A DNA stretch of 58,995 bases from contig NZ_MKJY01000210.1 in the NCBI RefSeq assembly GCF_001942465.1, forward strand, positions 1 to 58,995, written 5' to 3'. Made by a program: the position numbers and the translations under genes. The DNA is from Actinomadura sp. CNU-125 (GTDB taxonomy: Bacteria; Actinomycetota; Actinomycetes; Streptosporangiales; Streptosporangiaceae). The notes beneath the pieces are model-generated. The model searched no databases, was not told where the DNA came from, and saw only the letters and a program-made list of their open reading frames with translations. Shown one piece after another: positions 9,537 through 17,869 of this stretch. Every line of letters begins with the position of its first letter. Within the stretch, counting starts at the first letter, position 1.

Positions 9537-9568
9537 GAGGCCGGTCTCCTGGGTGGAGATCCGGCCTC
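9537..9568 (-). terminator. Hairpin downstream of tRNA-Pro
   Basis: Arms GAGGCCGG (9537-9544) and CCGGCCTC (9561-9568), with an inner TCTCC/GGAGA pair, form a long stem just 3' of the minus-strand tRNA. A short T-containing stretch follows on the minus strand. It is the likely terminator of the tRNA transcript. Confidence 0.6.
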
Positions 9569-9585
9569 TGATCTGGCGTTATCTG

Positions 9586-9659
9586 TCGGGGTGGCGGGAT
9601 TTGAACCCACGACCTCTTCGTCCCGAACGAAGCGCGCTGCCAAGCTGCGCTACACCCCG
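9586..9659 (-). tRNA. tRNA-Pro (anticodon CGG)
   Basis: A full cloverleaf reads on the minus strand. The acceptor CGGGGTG pairs with CACCCCG, the D arm is GCGC/GCGC, the anticodon stem CTTCG/CGAAG has loop TTCGGGA (anticodon CGG, U33 and G37 present), and the T arm is GTGGG-TTCAAAT-CCCGC. The discriminator is A and CCA is not encoded. It reads CCG proline codons, which are frequent in this GC-rich DNA. Confidence 0.95.
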
Positions 9660-9739
9660 GTTGGTGGCTGCCCGGGAGTCGTACGTTCTCCCGGCGCCTT
9701 GTCCACTGTAGCGGATGGAGAGGAGTGGTGCGTCCGGAT

Positions 9740-10636
9740 TTAGCGGGGGACGAGGGTGAGGAGGGAGGCTTCGGGCGGGCAGCAGAAGCGCATGGGGGCC
9801 TTCGGGGAGGTGCCGAGGCCGGCGGAGACGTGGAGCCAGGAGCCGCGGTGGCGGTGGAGGCCCTTGACTCGGGGGCGGTCGATGCCGCAGTTGGTGGCGA
9901 GGGCGCCGTAGAAGGGGACGCAGACCTGGCCGCCGTGGGTGTGGCCGGCGAGGAGGAGGTCGTAGCCGTCGGCGGTGAAGCGGTCGAGGTTGCGGGGCTC
10001 GGGGGAATGCATGACGCCGAGGTGGACGTCGGCCTGGGGGTCGACGGGGCCGGCGATCTTGTCGTAACGGTCGAGGTTGATGTGGGAGTCGTTGATGCCG
10101 CCGAACTCGATGTCGAGCTCGCCCACCTTGAGGCGGCCGATGCGGTTGTTGAGGTCGAGCCAGCCGGCGGACTGGAGGGACGAGCCCAGTTCGCGGTAGG
10201 GGAGGTCGGGCTCGCGCTTCTTCTTGGCGTAGTCGGACTTGCTCGTGCGCCAGATGTAGCGGAGGGGGTTCTTGAGGACGGGGCTGTAGAGGTCGTTCGA
10301 GCCGTAGACGAAGACGCCGGGGCGTTCGAGGAGGGGGCCCAGGGCGTCCAGGAAGGACGGGATCGCGTCGCGGTGGGAGAGGGTGTCGCCGGTGTTGACG
10401 ACGAGGTCCGGTTCGAGGGCTTCGAGGGAGCGGACCCAGCGGATGAGACGGGAGCGGCCCGGGGTGAGGTGCGCGTCGGAGATGTGCAGGATCTTCACCG
10501 GGGGGCGGCCGGGCGCGAGGACGGGCACGTCGAAGCGGCGCAGGCGGAACCAGTTCCGCTCGATCACCGAGGCGTACCCGAAGGTCGCGGCGCCCGCACC
10601 CACGAGGGTGAGGGGCACGGAGTACTTCTTTTGCAC
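9740..10636 (-). CDS. Calcineurin-like metallophosphoesterase, membrane-anchored
   Basis: A 298-residue phosphoesterase similar to M. tuberculosis Rv3683. After an N-terminal hydrophobic stretch (VPLTLVGAGAATFGYASVI) come the metal-binding motifs in order: ILHISDAHL, DLVVNTGDTL, FVYGSNDL (in place of the usual GNH-type motif), GVMHSP and LLAGHTHGGQ. The GTG start at 10636 is preferred because GGGAGA lies just upstream; ATG at 10660 is an in-frame alternative. It is convergent with the downstream tRNA terminator region and divergent from a YqeY-like gene. The substrate is unknown; neighbourhood with a PBP suggests an envelope role, which is inference. Confidence 0.86.
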   Translation of the reverse strand: MQKKYSVPLTLVGAGAATFGYASVIERNWFRLRRFDVPVLAPGRPPVKILHISDAHLTPGRSRLIRWVRSLEALEPDLVVNTGDTLSHRDAIPSFLDALGPLLERPGVFVYGSNDLYSPVLKNPLRYIWRTSKSDYAKKKREPDLPYRELGSSLQSAGWLDLNNRIGRLKVGELDIEFGGINDSHINLDRYDKIAGPVDPQADVHLGVMHSPEPRNLDRFTADGYDLLLAGHTHGGQVCVPFYGALATNCGIDRPRVKGLHRHRGSWLHVSAGLGTSPKAPMRFCCPPEASLLTLVPR

Positions 10637-10729
10637 GGCTCTCCCTTCTCTGGTTTCCATGCTTCCAGACATGGGCACCGCGTGGTAATCCCGATGAGGA
10701 TGTCGGTGTTGTGCGGGCAGAATGTGACC

Positions 10730-11184
10730 ATGACCCTGAAGGAGAAGCTGGAGACCGACCTGTCCGCCGCGATCAAGGGACGGGACGAGGTGCGCACGCG
10801 CACCCTGCGGATGGTCCTCACGGCGGTGAAGAACGAGGAGGTCGCCGGCAAGCAGGTGCGGGTGCTGTCGGACGACGACGTCGTCAAGGTGCTCACCCGG
10901 GAGGCGAAGAAGCGCCGGGAGGCGGCGACCGCGTTCGACGACGCGGGACGCACGGAGTCCGCGCAGGCGGAGCGCGACGAGGGCGTGGTCCTCGAGGAGT
11001 ACCTGCCCGCTCAGCTGGGAGAGGCGGAGCTCACGGCGCTGGTGGCGGACGCGATCGCGGAGTCGGGCGCCGCGGGGCCGCGGGCGAATGGGGCAGGTCG
11101 ATGAAGATCGTGAACCCGAAGGTCGCGGGACGGGCCGAAGGGGGGCGGATCGCCGCCGAGGTGAAGCGGCAGCTCGCCGAGTGA
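10730..11184 (+). CDS. GatB/YqeY domain protein (frame broken near the 3' end)
   Basis: About 150 residues of a YqeY-family protein, related to the C-terminal domain of the amidotransferase subunit GatB. The start MTLKEKLETDLSAAIKGRDE and the EEYLPAQLGEAELTALV block are typical. Near 11080-11103 the frame is lost (ends ANGAGR, stop at 11104), yet MKIVNPKVAGRAEGGRIAAE, the conserved C-terminus, continues at once in another frame to a stop at 11184. The expected family text there is MGxVMK, matched by ATGGGGCAGGTC and ATGAAG with stray bases between. Indel error is likely. The start ATG at 10730 has no clear ribosome site. Confidence 0.8.
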
Positions 11185-11187
11185 AAA

Positions 11188-11211
11188 GGGCCCGGCCGGA
11201 TGGCCGGGCCC
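11188..11211. terminator. Bidirectional terminator
   Basis: A perfect 10-bp stem GGGCCCGGCC / GGCCGGGCCC with a GGAT loop lies between the convergent YqeY-like and PBP genes. It has TCTTCGTT on the plus side and TTTT on the minus side, so it can serve both transcripts. Confidence 0.85.
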
Positions 11212-11217
11212 TCTTCG

Positions 11218-13587
11218 TTAGTCTCGCCTGCCGTTGCTGACGTAGAGGATGACCGTGCTGCCCGGGGCCGTCTCGGTACCCGCTGCGGGCGAGGACGAGA
11301 CGACCGTGTTGCGGGGCTTGTCCGAGTTCGCGGGTGAGATCTGGACCTTCAAGCCCACGCCTTCGAGCGCCTTCTTGGCGGTGTCGAGGGGCTGGTTCGC
11401 GACGTTTGGGACCTTGGTGGTGTCGCCGAAGTTGTTGGCCGGGGCGTTGAAGCCGGGGGCGGGCTCGCCCTCCAGGGCCTCGCTCATGCTGCGCTGCCAG
11501 ATGGCGCCGGGGGTGCCGGCGCCGAAGACGCCGTAGACCTTGTACTGCCAGGGTCCGCGGAAGTCCCAGTAGGCGACGGTGGCGGCGAGGTTGGGGGTGA
11601 ACCCGGCGAAGTCGGCGCACGTGTGGGCTTCACAGGTGCCGGTCTTCGCGGCGGACGGACGTCCGATGTTGCGGCCCTTCGGGGTGCCCTTGCTCATGTT
11701 CGCGTGCAGGATCGAGGCGACCTTGTCGGCGACGTCCTTGTCGACGACCTGCTCGCACTTGTGCTCGGGCAGCTTGACGGCCTTGCCGGTGCGGTCGACG
11801 ACCTCGGTGACCGCGAGCGGTTCGCAGTACTTGCCGCGGGCGGCGAACCCGGCGTAGGCGGCGGACAGGTGCACCATGTCGATGTCGTTGACGCCGAGGA
11901 CCTGGGCGGGGACGGGGAGGAGCGGCTGGCCGTTGCCGCGCTTCATGCCGAACCGCTCGGCCATCTTGACGGCGTTGCAGACGCCGACGCGCTTTTCGAG
12001 CTGGGCGTAGAACGTGTTGACCGAGCCCCACGTGCCGGTCTTGAGGTTGAACGTGCCGGACTGGCTGTCGCCGGCGTTGGAGACCGTCCAGGGCGGGCCG
12101 CCGCCCAGGAGTTCGCCGTTGTACTTCTTGCCCTGGTACGTCCCGTAGTAGGGGCACGCCTTGAAGCCGCTGACCGACATCGTCTCGGGCGACTTGATGC
12201 TCGTGTTGACCGGGATGCCCTGTTCGAGCGCGGCGGCGAGGGTGAAGACCTTGAACGTCGAACCGGCGGAGACGCCGGTGCCGCCGCCGTGCGCGGTGTC
12301 GGCGGGGAGGTTGATGGTGGTCTTGCCGTCGCCGGGGCCGAAGTGCTTGCTCAGGCCGATGGCGCGGATCTTGCCGGTGCCGGGCTCGACCATGGCCTCG
12401 GCGCCGACGCGATTGCCCTCGGGCGGGACGATGCTGCGCAGGGCCTTGTCGACGGCCTGCTGCTTGTCCATGTCGAGGGTGGTGCGGACCGTGTAGCCGC
12501 CGCGGTTCAGCTTGTTGACGATCTGCTGCTGTTCCTTCGGCTCCATCTGCCAGTACTTGCCGCCCGCGAGGGCGTTGAGGACGTCGTACTTCACGTACTC
12601 GCAGAAGTACGGGGCCTTGCTCGTCTGGCAGCCGCCGACCGGTTCGGTGGGGTTCAGTTCGACCGGCTTGGCGGCGGCCTCGTCGGCCTGCGCCTTGGTG
12701 ATGTGCTTGAGCTCCGCCATCCGGTAGAGGACGATGTCACGCCGCGCGCGCGCGTCCTTCGGGTTCTGGATGGGGTCGAACGCGGTGGGGTTCTGGGTGA
12801 TGCCGGCGAGGAGGGCGGACTCGCCGAGGGAGAGCTTGGCGGCGGGCTTGCTGAAGTAGCGCTTGGACGCGGCCTGGACGCCGTACGCGCCGCCGCCGAA
12901 GTACGCGATGTTCAGGTACCCCTCGAGGATCTGGTCCTTCGACATCGTCCGCTCGACCTCGAGGGCGTAGCGCAGCTCGCGGATCTTGCGGCCGACGGTC
13001 GGGGCGGTGACCTCGTCGTACTCCTCCTTCGTCTGCGCGCTGTCGACCAGCAGGTTCTTGACGTACTGCTGGGTGAGGGTGGAGCCGCCCTGCGTCTGGG
13101 TGGACTGGACGTTCGAGGCCAGTGCGCGCAGCGTGCCTTCGAGGTCCATGGCGCCGTGCTCGTAGAACCGGGAGTCCTCGATGTCGATCATCGCCTGCCG
13201 CATGACGGGGTCGATCTGGTCGAGCCGGACGGACTCGCGGTACTTGTCGAAGAACGTGGCGAACGGCTTGCCGTCCGCGTCGTAGAGCACCGTCTTCTCC
13301 GACGGCGGCGACGTGTTGAGCTCGCTGTCCATCCCCTGGAAGTTGTTCGCGGCGTCGCGCGCGGTGATCCCCGTGCTCCCGACGCCCGGCAAGGCGATCA
13401 AGGCGACCAGTACGCCAGCGACGATGCCCGTACCCAACAGCTTGATCAGCGTGGTGAGGGCCTTACCCCGATCCGAATTCGCAACGCGCACGCGCTCTAG
13501 AGTACGCGGGACGACAGGTGCATACGGGACACGTCCCATGGTGGGGCCGACGTCCGGCACGTGAAGTTCCGCCCGATCTGCCGTCAT
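11218..13587 (-). CDS. ponA2: Class A penicillin-binding protein with PASTA domain (PonA2-like)
   Basis: A 789-residue bifunctional murein synthase. After a cytosolic tail and one membrane segment (about residues 45-68) comes a family 51 glycosyltransferase domain with EDSRFYEHGAMD (catalytic Glu near 137), GGSTLTQQYVKN and the ILEGYLNIAYFGGGAYGVQ block. The transpeptidase domain has SAGSTFK (SxxK), SVN and KTGT motifs in order. The last 65 residues form a PASTA domain (VPNVANQPLDTAKKALEGVG). The start is uncertain: ATG at 13587 lacks a ribosome site and ATG at 13539 is an alternative. As in M. tuberculosis ponA2/whiB4, it is divergent from a WhiB4-like gene. Confidence 0.92.
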   Translation of the reverse strand: MTADRAELHVPDVGPTMGRVPYAPVVPRTLERVRVANSDRGKALTTLIKLLGTGIVAGVLVALIALPGVGSTGITARDAANNFQGMDSELNTSPPSEKTVLYDADGKPFATFFDKYRESVRLDQIDPVMRQAMIDIEDSRFYEHGAMDLEGTLRALASNVQSTQTQGGSTLTQQYVKNLLVDSAQTKEEYDEVTAPTVGRKIRELRYALEVERTMSKDQILEGYLNIAYFGGGAYGVQAASKRYFSKPAAKLSLGESALLAGITQNPTAFDPIQNPKDARARRDIVLYRMAELKHITKAQADEAAAKPVELNPTEPVGGCQTSKAPYFCEYVKYDVLNALAGGKYWQMEPKEQQQIVNKLNRGGYTVRTTLDMDKQQAVDKALRSIVPPEGNRVGAEAMVEPGTGKIRAIGLSKHFGPGDGKTTINLPADTAHGGGTGVSAGSTFKVFTLAAALEQGIPVNTSIKSPETMSVSGFKACPYYGTYQGKKYNGELLGGGPPWTVSNAGDSQSGTFNLKTGTWGSVNTFYAQLEKRVGVCNAVKMAERFGMKRGNGQPLLPVPAQVLGVNDIDMVHLSAAYAGFAARGKYCEPLAVTEVVDRTGKAVKLPEHKCEQVVDKDVADKVASILHANMSKGTPKGRNIGRPSAAKTGTCEAHTCADFAGFTPNLAATVAYWDFRGPWQYKVYGVFGAGTPGAIWQRSMSEALEGEPAPGFNAPANNFGDTTKVPNVANQPLDTAKKALEGVGLKVQISPANSDKPRNTVVSSSPAAGTETAPGSTVILYVSNGRRD

Positions 13588-13810
13588 CGTGACAACCGGT
13601 GCGGTGTCTCGTGCGTCAACTAGAGGTAACTAGTCCGTTCCGGCGGTATGGCCCTGGAGGGCTATATCGAGAATGGGCCCATCGGGGACTGTTGAAACGT
13701 CCCTCGCTTCCGTAAGTTCTTCCCCACGGCTTTCGTTTGGCGGCCTGACGTCCGCGCCCGTCCGGCCAAGGAGCGCAAATCGACACAGACCCTAGGGGAG
13801 TGGGGCCAAG

Positions 13811-14209
13811 ATGTGGATCACGGATTGGACCGCCCGCGCCGCCTGCCGTAACGCGGACCCGGACGCTCTGTTCGTGCAGGGTGCGGCGCAGAACCGGGCC
13901 AAGCTCATCTGTCGCGGTTGCCCGGTGCGGACGGAGTGTCTCGCGGATGCGCTGGACAACCGGATCGAGTTCGGTGTCTGGGGTGGGATGACCGAGCGTG
14001 AGCGCCGGGCGCTGCTGCGGCGGCGGCCGGACGTGCGTTCGTGGCGCGATCTGCTGGAGACCGCCAAGGACGAGTACGAGCGTCGGCGGACGCCGACGAG
14101 GAAGAGCTCGTCGCGAGCTGACGGTTCGCCGGGCGACCCCGAATCCGGCGTTGGGCTCGGGGATGCGGCATTGAAACTGACACGACGGTGGGTCCGTACC
14201 GGTTGGTAG
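13811..14209 (+). CDS. whiB4: WhiB4/WblA-type iron-sulfur regulator
   Basis: A 132-residue Wbl protein. Four cluster cysteines are at 12, 34, 37 and 43 (AACRNADPD, LICRGCPVRTEC), followed by the GVWGGMTERERRALLRR turn and basic patch. VQGAAQNRAKLIC and ADALDNRIEFGVWGG match WhiB4 (Rv3681c)/WblA better than other Wbl classes. Wbl proteins carry a 4Fe-4S cluster and act with sigma factor in redox and developmental control. A G-rich site (GGGGAGTGGGG) precedes ATG at 13811. The C-terminal 40 residues are not conserved, and the last codons lie inside a 21-bp inverted repeat. It is divergent from the ponA2-like gene. Confidence 0.9.
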   Translation: MWITDWTARAACRNADPDALFVQGAAQNRAKLICRGCPVRTECLADALDNRIEFGVWGGMTERERRALLRRRPDVRSWRDLLETAKDEYERRRTPTRKSSSRADGSPGDPESGVGLGDAALKLTRRWVRTGW

Positions 14210-14229
14210 GTACGGACCCACCGTCGTGT
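14180..14229. terminator. Perfect 21-bp inverted repeat over the end of the WhiB4-like gene
   Basis: The arm at 14180-14200 is exactly complementary to the arm at 14209-14229, with an 8-base loop. The stop codon TAG (14207-14209) lies at the loop edge, so the left arm is coding. No T-run follows on the plus side. It probably ends whiB4 transcription and the convergent DUF1152 transcript, but the stem is unusually long. Confidence 0.65.
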
Positions 14230-14367
14230 GCTGCGTGTACGCCGATCCCGACGGATCCTGTCCGACCTCGTCCGATCGATTTCGGACGACCGAAAAGCGC
14301 CTCTTGTTCGTCCGGAAACTGCTTTTCCGGTCGCCGGGGCGCGTATTACGGACGAACTTTGCGTTCG

Positions 14368-15327
14368 TCAGTGCGGGTACTGGCGCGGCGGACGACTACG
14401 CGGCAACTCGTCGCGGAACGCCCCGACGATCGAGTGGATCTGCCGCATGAGCCGGGTCTCTTCGAGCCGGTCGAGGTACAGGGAGCGGCGGGCGAGACCG
14501 TCCAGGTCGACGGTGAAATACGTCGCCATCAGCGGGTTGATGAAGAGTTCGCCGCCGCGCGTCCGGTCGGTGAAGTGGACGTCGCCGAACAGTCCGCGGA
14601 CGGCCGCGGCGATCGATCCGTTCACGATGCTGGGACGCATCGGCGTCGATGCCTGCGCGTACTCGACGGCGTCCAGGTAGAGGGCCGCCTCGCGGCTGTC
14701 GAACGGGATGGACACCGCACCCAGGTACGCGTCGTCGCGGGAGAGCGCCGCGAAATTCTCCAGTACCTGCACGTGGTTCACGCCGTGGTAGGCGTCCACA
14801 CCGAACCCTAGGCAGACGACGAGTTTCTCTGCGACGTCCAAGCCGTGCACGGCTGCGAGGCTCGCCATGTCCTCTTCGGGTGTGCCGAGCCCTGCCTCGT
14901 CGCCCCGCATCAGGATGTCGGTACCGCCGTCTACCAGGACGACGGCGTCCAGGTTCAGCTTCTCCACCAGGTGTTTGTAGGCGGCGCGTAGCGGCTGGAC
15001 ACCGACCTTGGGGAACGCGTACACGGTCGAGGGGAGGCCGTGGAGGTCCAGCCAGCGTGCGAGGGTCCGTTCGGGGAAGTACGCGTCGTTGGCGAACGTG
15101 TCCGGGGTGATGGCGGCGACGTCGACGTCCGCCCAAGCGTCGAGCGGCAGGCCGCCCAGCGAACTGAACGAGAGGTTCGCCAGATGCACTTCTTTGCCGT
15201 CGTCCAGGAGGGCGATGGCCAGGGGCAAACCGGCGAAGATGTCGAAGCCGCCGCCCGCGCCGGCCACCAGGATGCGGTCCGCGTCGCGGAGGCGCGTGAA
15301 CAGCGGAGGTTCCTTGAGGGAGAACAC
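14368..15327 (-). CDS. DUF1152 family protein
   Basis: A 319-residue DUF1152 protein. It starts with a nucleotide-binding-like strand-loop (RILVAGAGGGFDIFAGLPLA), then has VVLVDGGTDILMRGDEAGLGT and CLGFGVDAYHGVNH. No signal peptide or membrane segment is seen. The function of the family is unknown; the Gly-rich loop followed by a conserved acidic GGTD motif suggests a ligand- or metal-binding enzyme, which is inference. It is inserted between the ArsA-like pair and whiB4, where M. tuberculosis has no such gene. It is convergent with whiB4 and shares its terminator. Confidence 0.8.
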   Translation of the reverse strand: MFSLKEPPLFTRLRDADRILVAGAGGGFDIFAGLPLAIALLDDGKEVHLANLSFSSLGGLPLDAWADVDVAAITPDTFANDAYFPERTLARWLDLHGLPSTVYAFPKVGVQPLRAAYKHLVEKLNLDAVVLVDGGTDILMRGDEAGLGTPEEDMASLAAVHGLDVAEKLVVCLGFGVDAYHGVNHVQVLENFAALSRDDAYLGAVSIPFDSREAALYLDAVEYAQASTPMRPSIVNGSIAAAVRGLFGDVHFTDRTRGGELFINPLMATYFTVDLDGLARRSLYLDRLEETRLMRQIHSIVGAFRDELPRSRPPRQYPH

Positions 15328-15381
15328 CCCGCGAACCTAGACGAACGGGACGGCGGACCGGTTCGATTTTCGGGTCGAGCA

Positions 15382-15426
15382 GACCGACCGGACCGACCGG
15401 ACCGACCGGACCGACCGGACCGACCG
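15382..15426. repeat. Five tandem copies of GACCGACCG
   Basis: A 9-bp unit repeats five times without change just after the stop of the downstream ArsA-like gene (minus strand), between it and the DUF1152 start. It is a simple minisatellite; no further role can be read from it. Confidence 0.95.
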
Positions 15427-15428
15427 GG

Positions 15429-16583
15429 TCAGGCGGCGGCCGTGTGGTCGGGGGCCGCCAGGTCCGCGCCGACGCGGCGCAGGCCGTCCAGGTCGTGGAC
15501 GTCCTCGGCCTGTGCGGGTACCGCCGTGACCGGAACGGTCCGGTGCGTGGACGCGAAGTTGTCGCGGAGGCGCTCCTCGCGTGCCGCCAGTTGCATGCGG
15601 TCGGAGTGCAGCCGCAGCAGCGCGGCCGTCAGCGCGTGGTCGCCGCGCTCCTCCAGCGTCTCGGCGGCGGCCAGGCTGCGCGCCGCCGACAGCCCGTCGG
15701 CGGCGGACTCGTGCACCCGGTTGACGACCAGGCCCGCGAGCGGCATCCGCTCCTCGGCGAGCCGCTCGATGAAGTAGGACGCCTCGCGCAGCGCGTCCGG
15801 CTCCGGTGCGGCCACGACGAGGAACGCGGTGCCGGGGGTCTGCAGCAGCTGGAACGTCTTCTCGGCACGCTCCTGGAACCCGCCGAACACCGTGTCGAAC
15901 GCGGCGACGAACGTCTGGACGTCCCGCAGCAGCTGGACGCCGATGACCTTGTTGATCACTCCGGTGAACATGCCGAACCCCGCGCTGATCACCTTGACGC
16001 CGAAGCGTCCGCCGGTCTTGGCGGGCGCCGCGAGCATCTTCATGAACCGGCCGTCGAGGAAGCGGCCCATCCGTTCGGGCGCGTCGAGGAAGTCGAGGGC
16101 GTTCCGCGAGGGCGGGGTGTCGACGATGATCAGGTCCCAGGCGCCGGACCGGTGCAGCTGGCCGAGCTTCTCCATCGCCATGTACTCCTGCGTGCCCGAC
16201 AGGCTCGACGACAGCGACTGGTAGAAGGGGTTCGCGAGGATCTGCTTCGCGCGGTCCGGGTCGGCGTGCGCCTCGACGATCTCGTCGAACGTCCGCTTCA
16301 TGTCGAGCATCATGGCGTGCAGCTCGCCGTCGCCGTCGATCTCGATCTTGCGCGGGTTGTTGTCGAGCTCGCTGAGGCCCATCGACTGCGCGAGCCGCCG
16401 CGCCGGGTCGACGGTGAGGACGACGACATCGCGTCCCCTTTCGGCGGCGCGGACGCCGAGGGCCGCGGCCGTCGTGGTCTTGCCGACCCCGCCGGAACCG
16501 CAGCACACGATGATCTTCGTGCGGGGGTCGTCCAGCAGCGCGTCGACGTCCAGCGCGGGCGGGGTCTTGGCGGTCGGGCTCAT
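15429..16583 (-). CDS. ArsA/GET3-like ATPase (Rv3680-like)
   Basis: A 384-residue SIMIBI ATPase of the anion-transporting family. The deviant Walker A loop GSGGVGKTT is at residues 29-37, VLTVDPARRLAQSMG follows as the switch-I-like strand, and LIIVDTPPSRNALDFLD is the Walker B/switch II. It is the second gene of an ArsA-like pair, 34 bases after the first. In M. tuberculosis the equivalent Rv3679-Rv3680 proteins form a heteromeric ATPase. No arsenite-binding cysteine cluster is apparent, so arsenic export is unlikely. No membrane segment is present. Confidence 0.87.
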   Translation of the reverse strand: MSPTAKTPPALDVDALLDDPRTKIIVCCGSGGVGKTTTAAALGVRAAERGRDVVVLTVDPARRLAQSMGLSELDNNPRKIEIDGDGELHAMMLDMKRTFDEIVEAHADPDRAKQILANPFYQSLSSSLSGTQEYMAMEKLGQLHRSGAWDLIIVDTPPSRNALDFLDAPERMGRFLDGRFMKMLAAPAKTGGRFGVKVISAGFGMFTGVINKVIGVQLLRDVQTFVAAFDTVFGGFQERAEKTFQLLQTPGTAFLVVAAPEPDALREASYFIERLAEERMPLAGLVVNRVHESAADGLSAARSLAAAETLEERGDHALTAALLRLHSDRMQLAAREERLRDNFASTHRTVPVTAVPAQAEDVHDLDGLRRVGADLAAPDHTAAA

Positions 16584-16617
16584 CGTCTGGTCGTCTCCCT
16601 CGTGCCGCGCAGGCCTC

Positions 16618-17634
16618 TCACGCCGCGCCCTGCTCGCGCAGCGCCGCCGCCAGGTCGTACAGCCCGGCCAGGTCCATGCCGTCCGAAAGCAGCGGGAGCG
16701 TGTAGCGGGGCCGGTCGATGGACTCCAGGCGCTCCTTCTCGCGGCGCTGCAGGGCGGTGCGGCGGGCGTGGTCGCCGGCCTCGGCGGCCAGCACCTCGGC
16801 GATCGGCTCGGCGTCGCGTTCCAGCCCGGCGGCCTTCACGCCCCGGACGATCTCGTCGGTGTCGAGTTCGCCGGACGCGGCGCGGGCGCGGTCGTCCTCG
16901 GACAGGACGGGCGCGTGCTCCATGTTCACGATCACCGCGCCGACCGAGAGGCCGACCTCGGCGAGGTCGTTCATGCCGTCCATCGTCTCCTGGACGGGCA
17001 TTTCCTCCAGGAGCGTGACGAAGTGGACGGCCGTTTCGGGGCTGCGCACGACCTTCATGACGGTGTCGGCGTGGTTGCGGACGGGCCCGACCTTCGCGAG
17101 CCCGGACACCTCGTCGTTGACGTTGAGGAACTTGGTGATGCGGCCGGTGGGCGGGGCGTCCATGACGACGGCGTCGTAGATGAACGATCCGTCCTTGTTG
17201 CGGCGCCGCACCGACTCGCTCGTCTTGCCGGTGAGGATGACGTCGCGCAGGCCGGGGGCGATGGTGGTGACGAAGTCGACGATGCCGAGCCGCGTCATCG
17301 CCTTCCCGGCGCGTTTGAGGTTGTAGAACATCTCGAGGTACTCGATGAGCGCCTCTTCGGTGTCGACGGCGAGCGCGTAGACGTCCCCGCCGCCGGGGGC
17401 GACGGCGACCCGGCGCTCCTCGTAGGGCAGCGGCGGGCAGTCGAAGAGCTGGGCGATGCCCTGGCGGCCCTCCACCTCGACGAGGAGGACCCGGCGGCCC
17501 TCGGCGGCCAGCGCCAGGGCGAGTGCGGCGGCGACGGTGGTCTTGCCGGTGCCGCCCTTCCCGGTGACCACATGGAGGCGCACGCCGTCCCAGTCGGTGT
17601 CTCTCGCGCTCACCCGATCGACCATATCGTTCAC
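16618..17634 (-). CDS. ArsA/GET3-like ATPase (Rv3679-like)
   Basis: A 338-residue partner ATPase. GKGGTGKTT at residues 25-33 is the deviant P-loop with the extra lysine of the ParA/ArsA class. LLVEVEGRQGIAQLF follows, and YDAVVMDAPPTGRITKFLN is the Walker B/switch II. Start ATG at 17634; ATG at 17625 is also possible. It heads the operon with the second ATPase and lies divergent to the SPFH gene, with about 235 bases of promoter region between. The two proteins probably work as a heterodimer, based on their M. tuberculosis counterparts. Confidence 0.87.
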   Translation of the reverse strand: MNDMVDRVSARDTDWDGVRLHVVTGKGGTGKTTVAAALALALAAEGRRVLLVEVEGRQGIAQLFDCPPLPYEERRVAVAPGGGDVYALAVDTEEALIEYLEMFYNLKRAGKAMTRLGIVDFVTTIAPGLRDVILTGKTSESVRRRNKDGSFIYDAVVMDAPPTGRITKFLNVNDEVSGLAKVGPVRNHADTVMKVVRSPETAVHFVTLLEEMPVQETMDGMNDLAEVGLSVGAVIVNMEHAPVLSEDDRARAASGELDTDEIVRGVKAAGLERDAEPIAEVLAAEAGDHARRTALQRREKERLESIDRPRYTLPLLSDGMDLAGLYDLAAALREQGAA

Positions 17635-17869
17635 CCGGCGAGGACTTTAGAGGCCGTCGGGTCTCATGCAAGTGATCCCTGACACGATGTGCCCCCTGCC
17701 CAGGTTTCGCGCGTGGACCGTTGTGTTCCGGCCTGCCCGCGGGGTTAGCTGGGAAACGTGATAGCGGCTCCTGGGCCGGCCTATCCGAACCGGTTCGTTC
17801 GCGGCCGGTGGGTTCGGACGACGTCGCCGGGCACCCGGGGGACGGCCCCGCGTGAGAAAGGTGCCCGAG

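Noticed and set aside
9586..9659. tRNA-Pro 3' end as a prophage attachment site
   Set aside because: No integrase gene or repeated tRNA end is found nearby.
15382..15426. GACCGACCG array as a CRISPR
   Set aside because: The copies are contiguous 9-mers without spacers.
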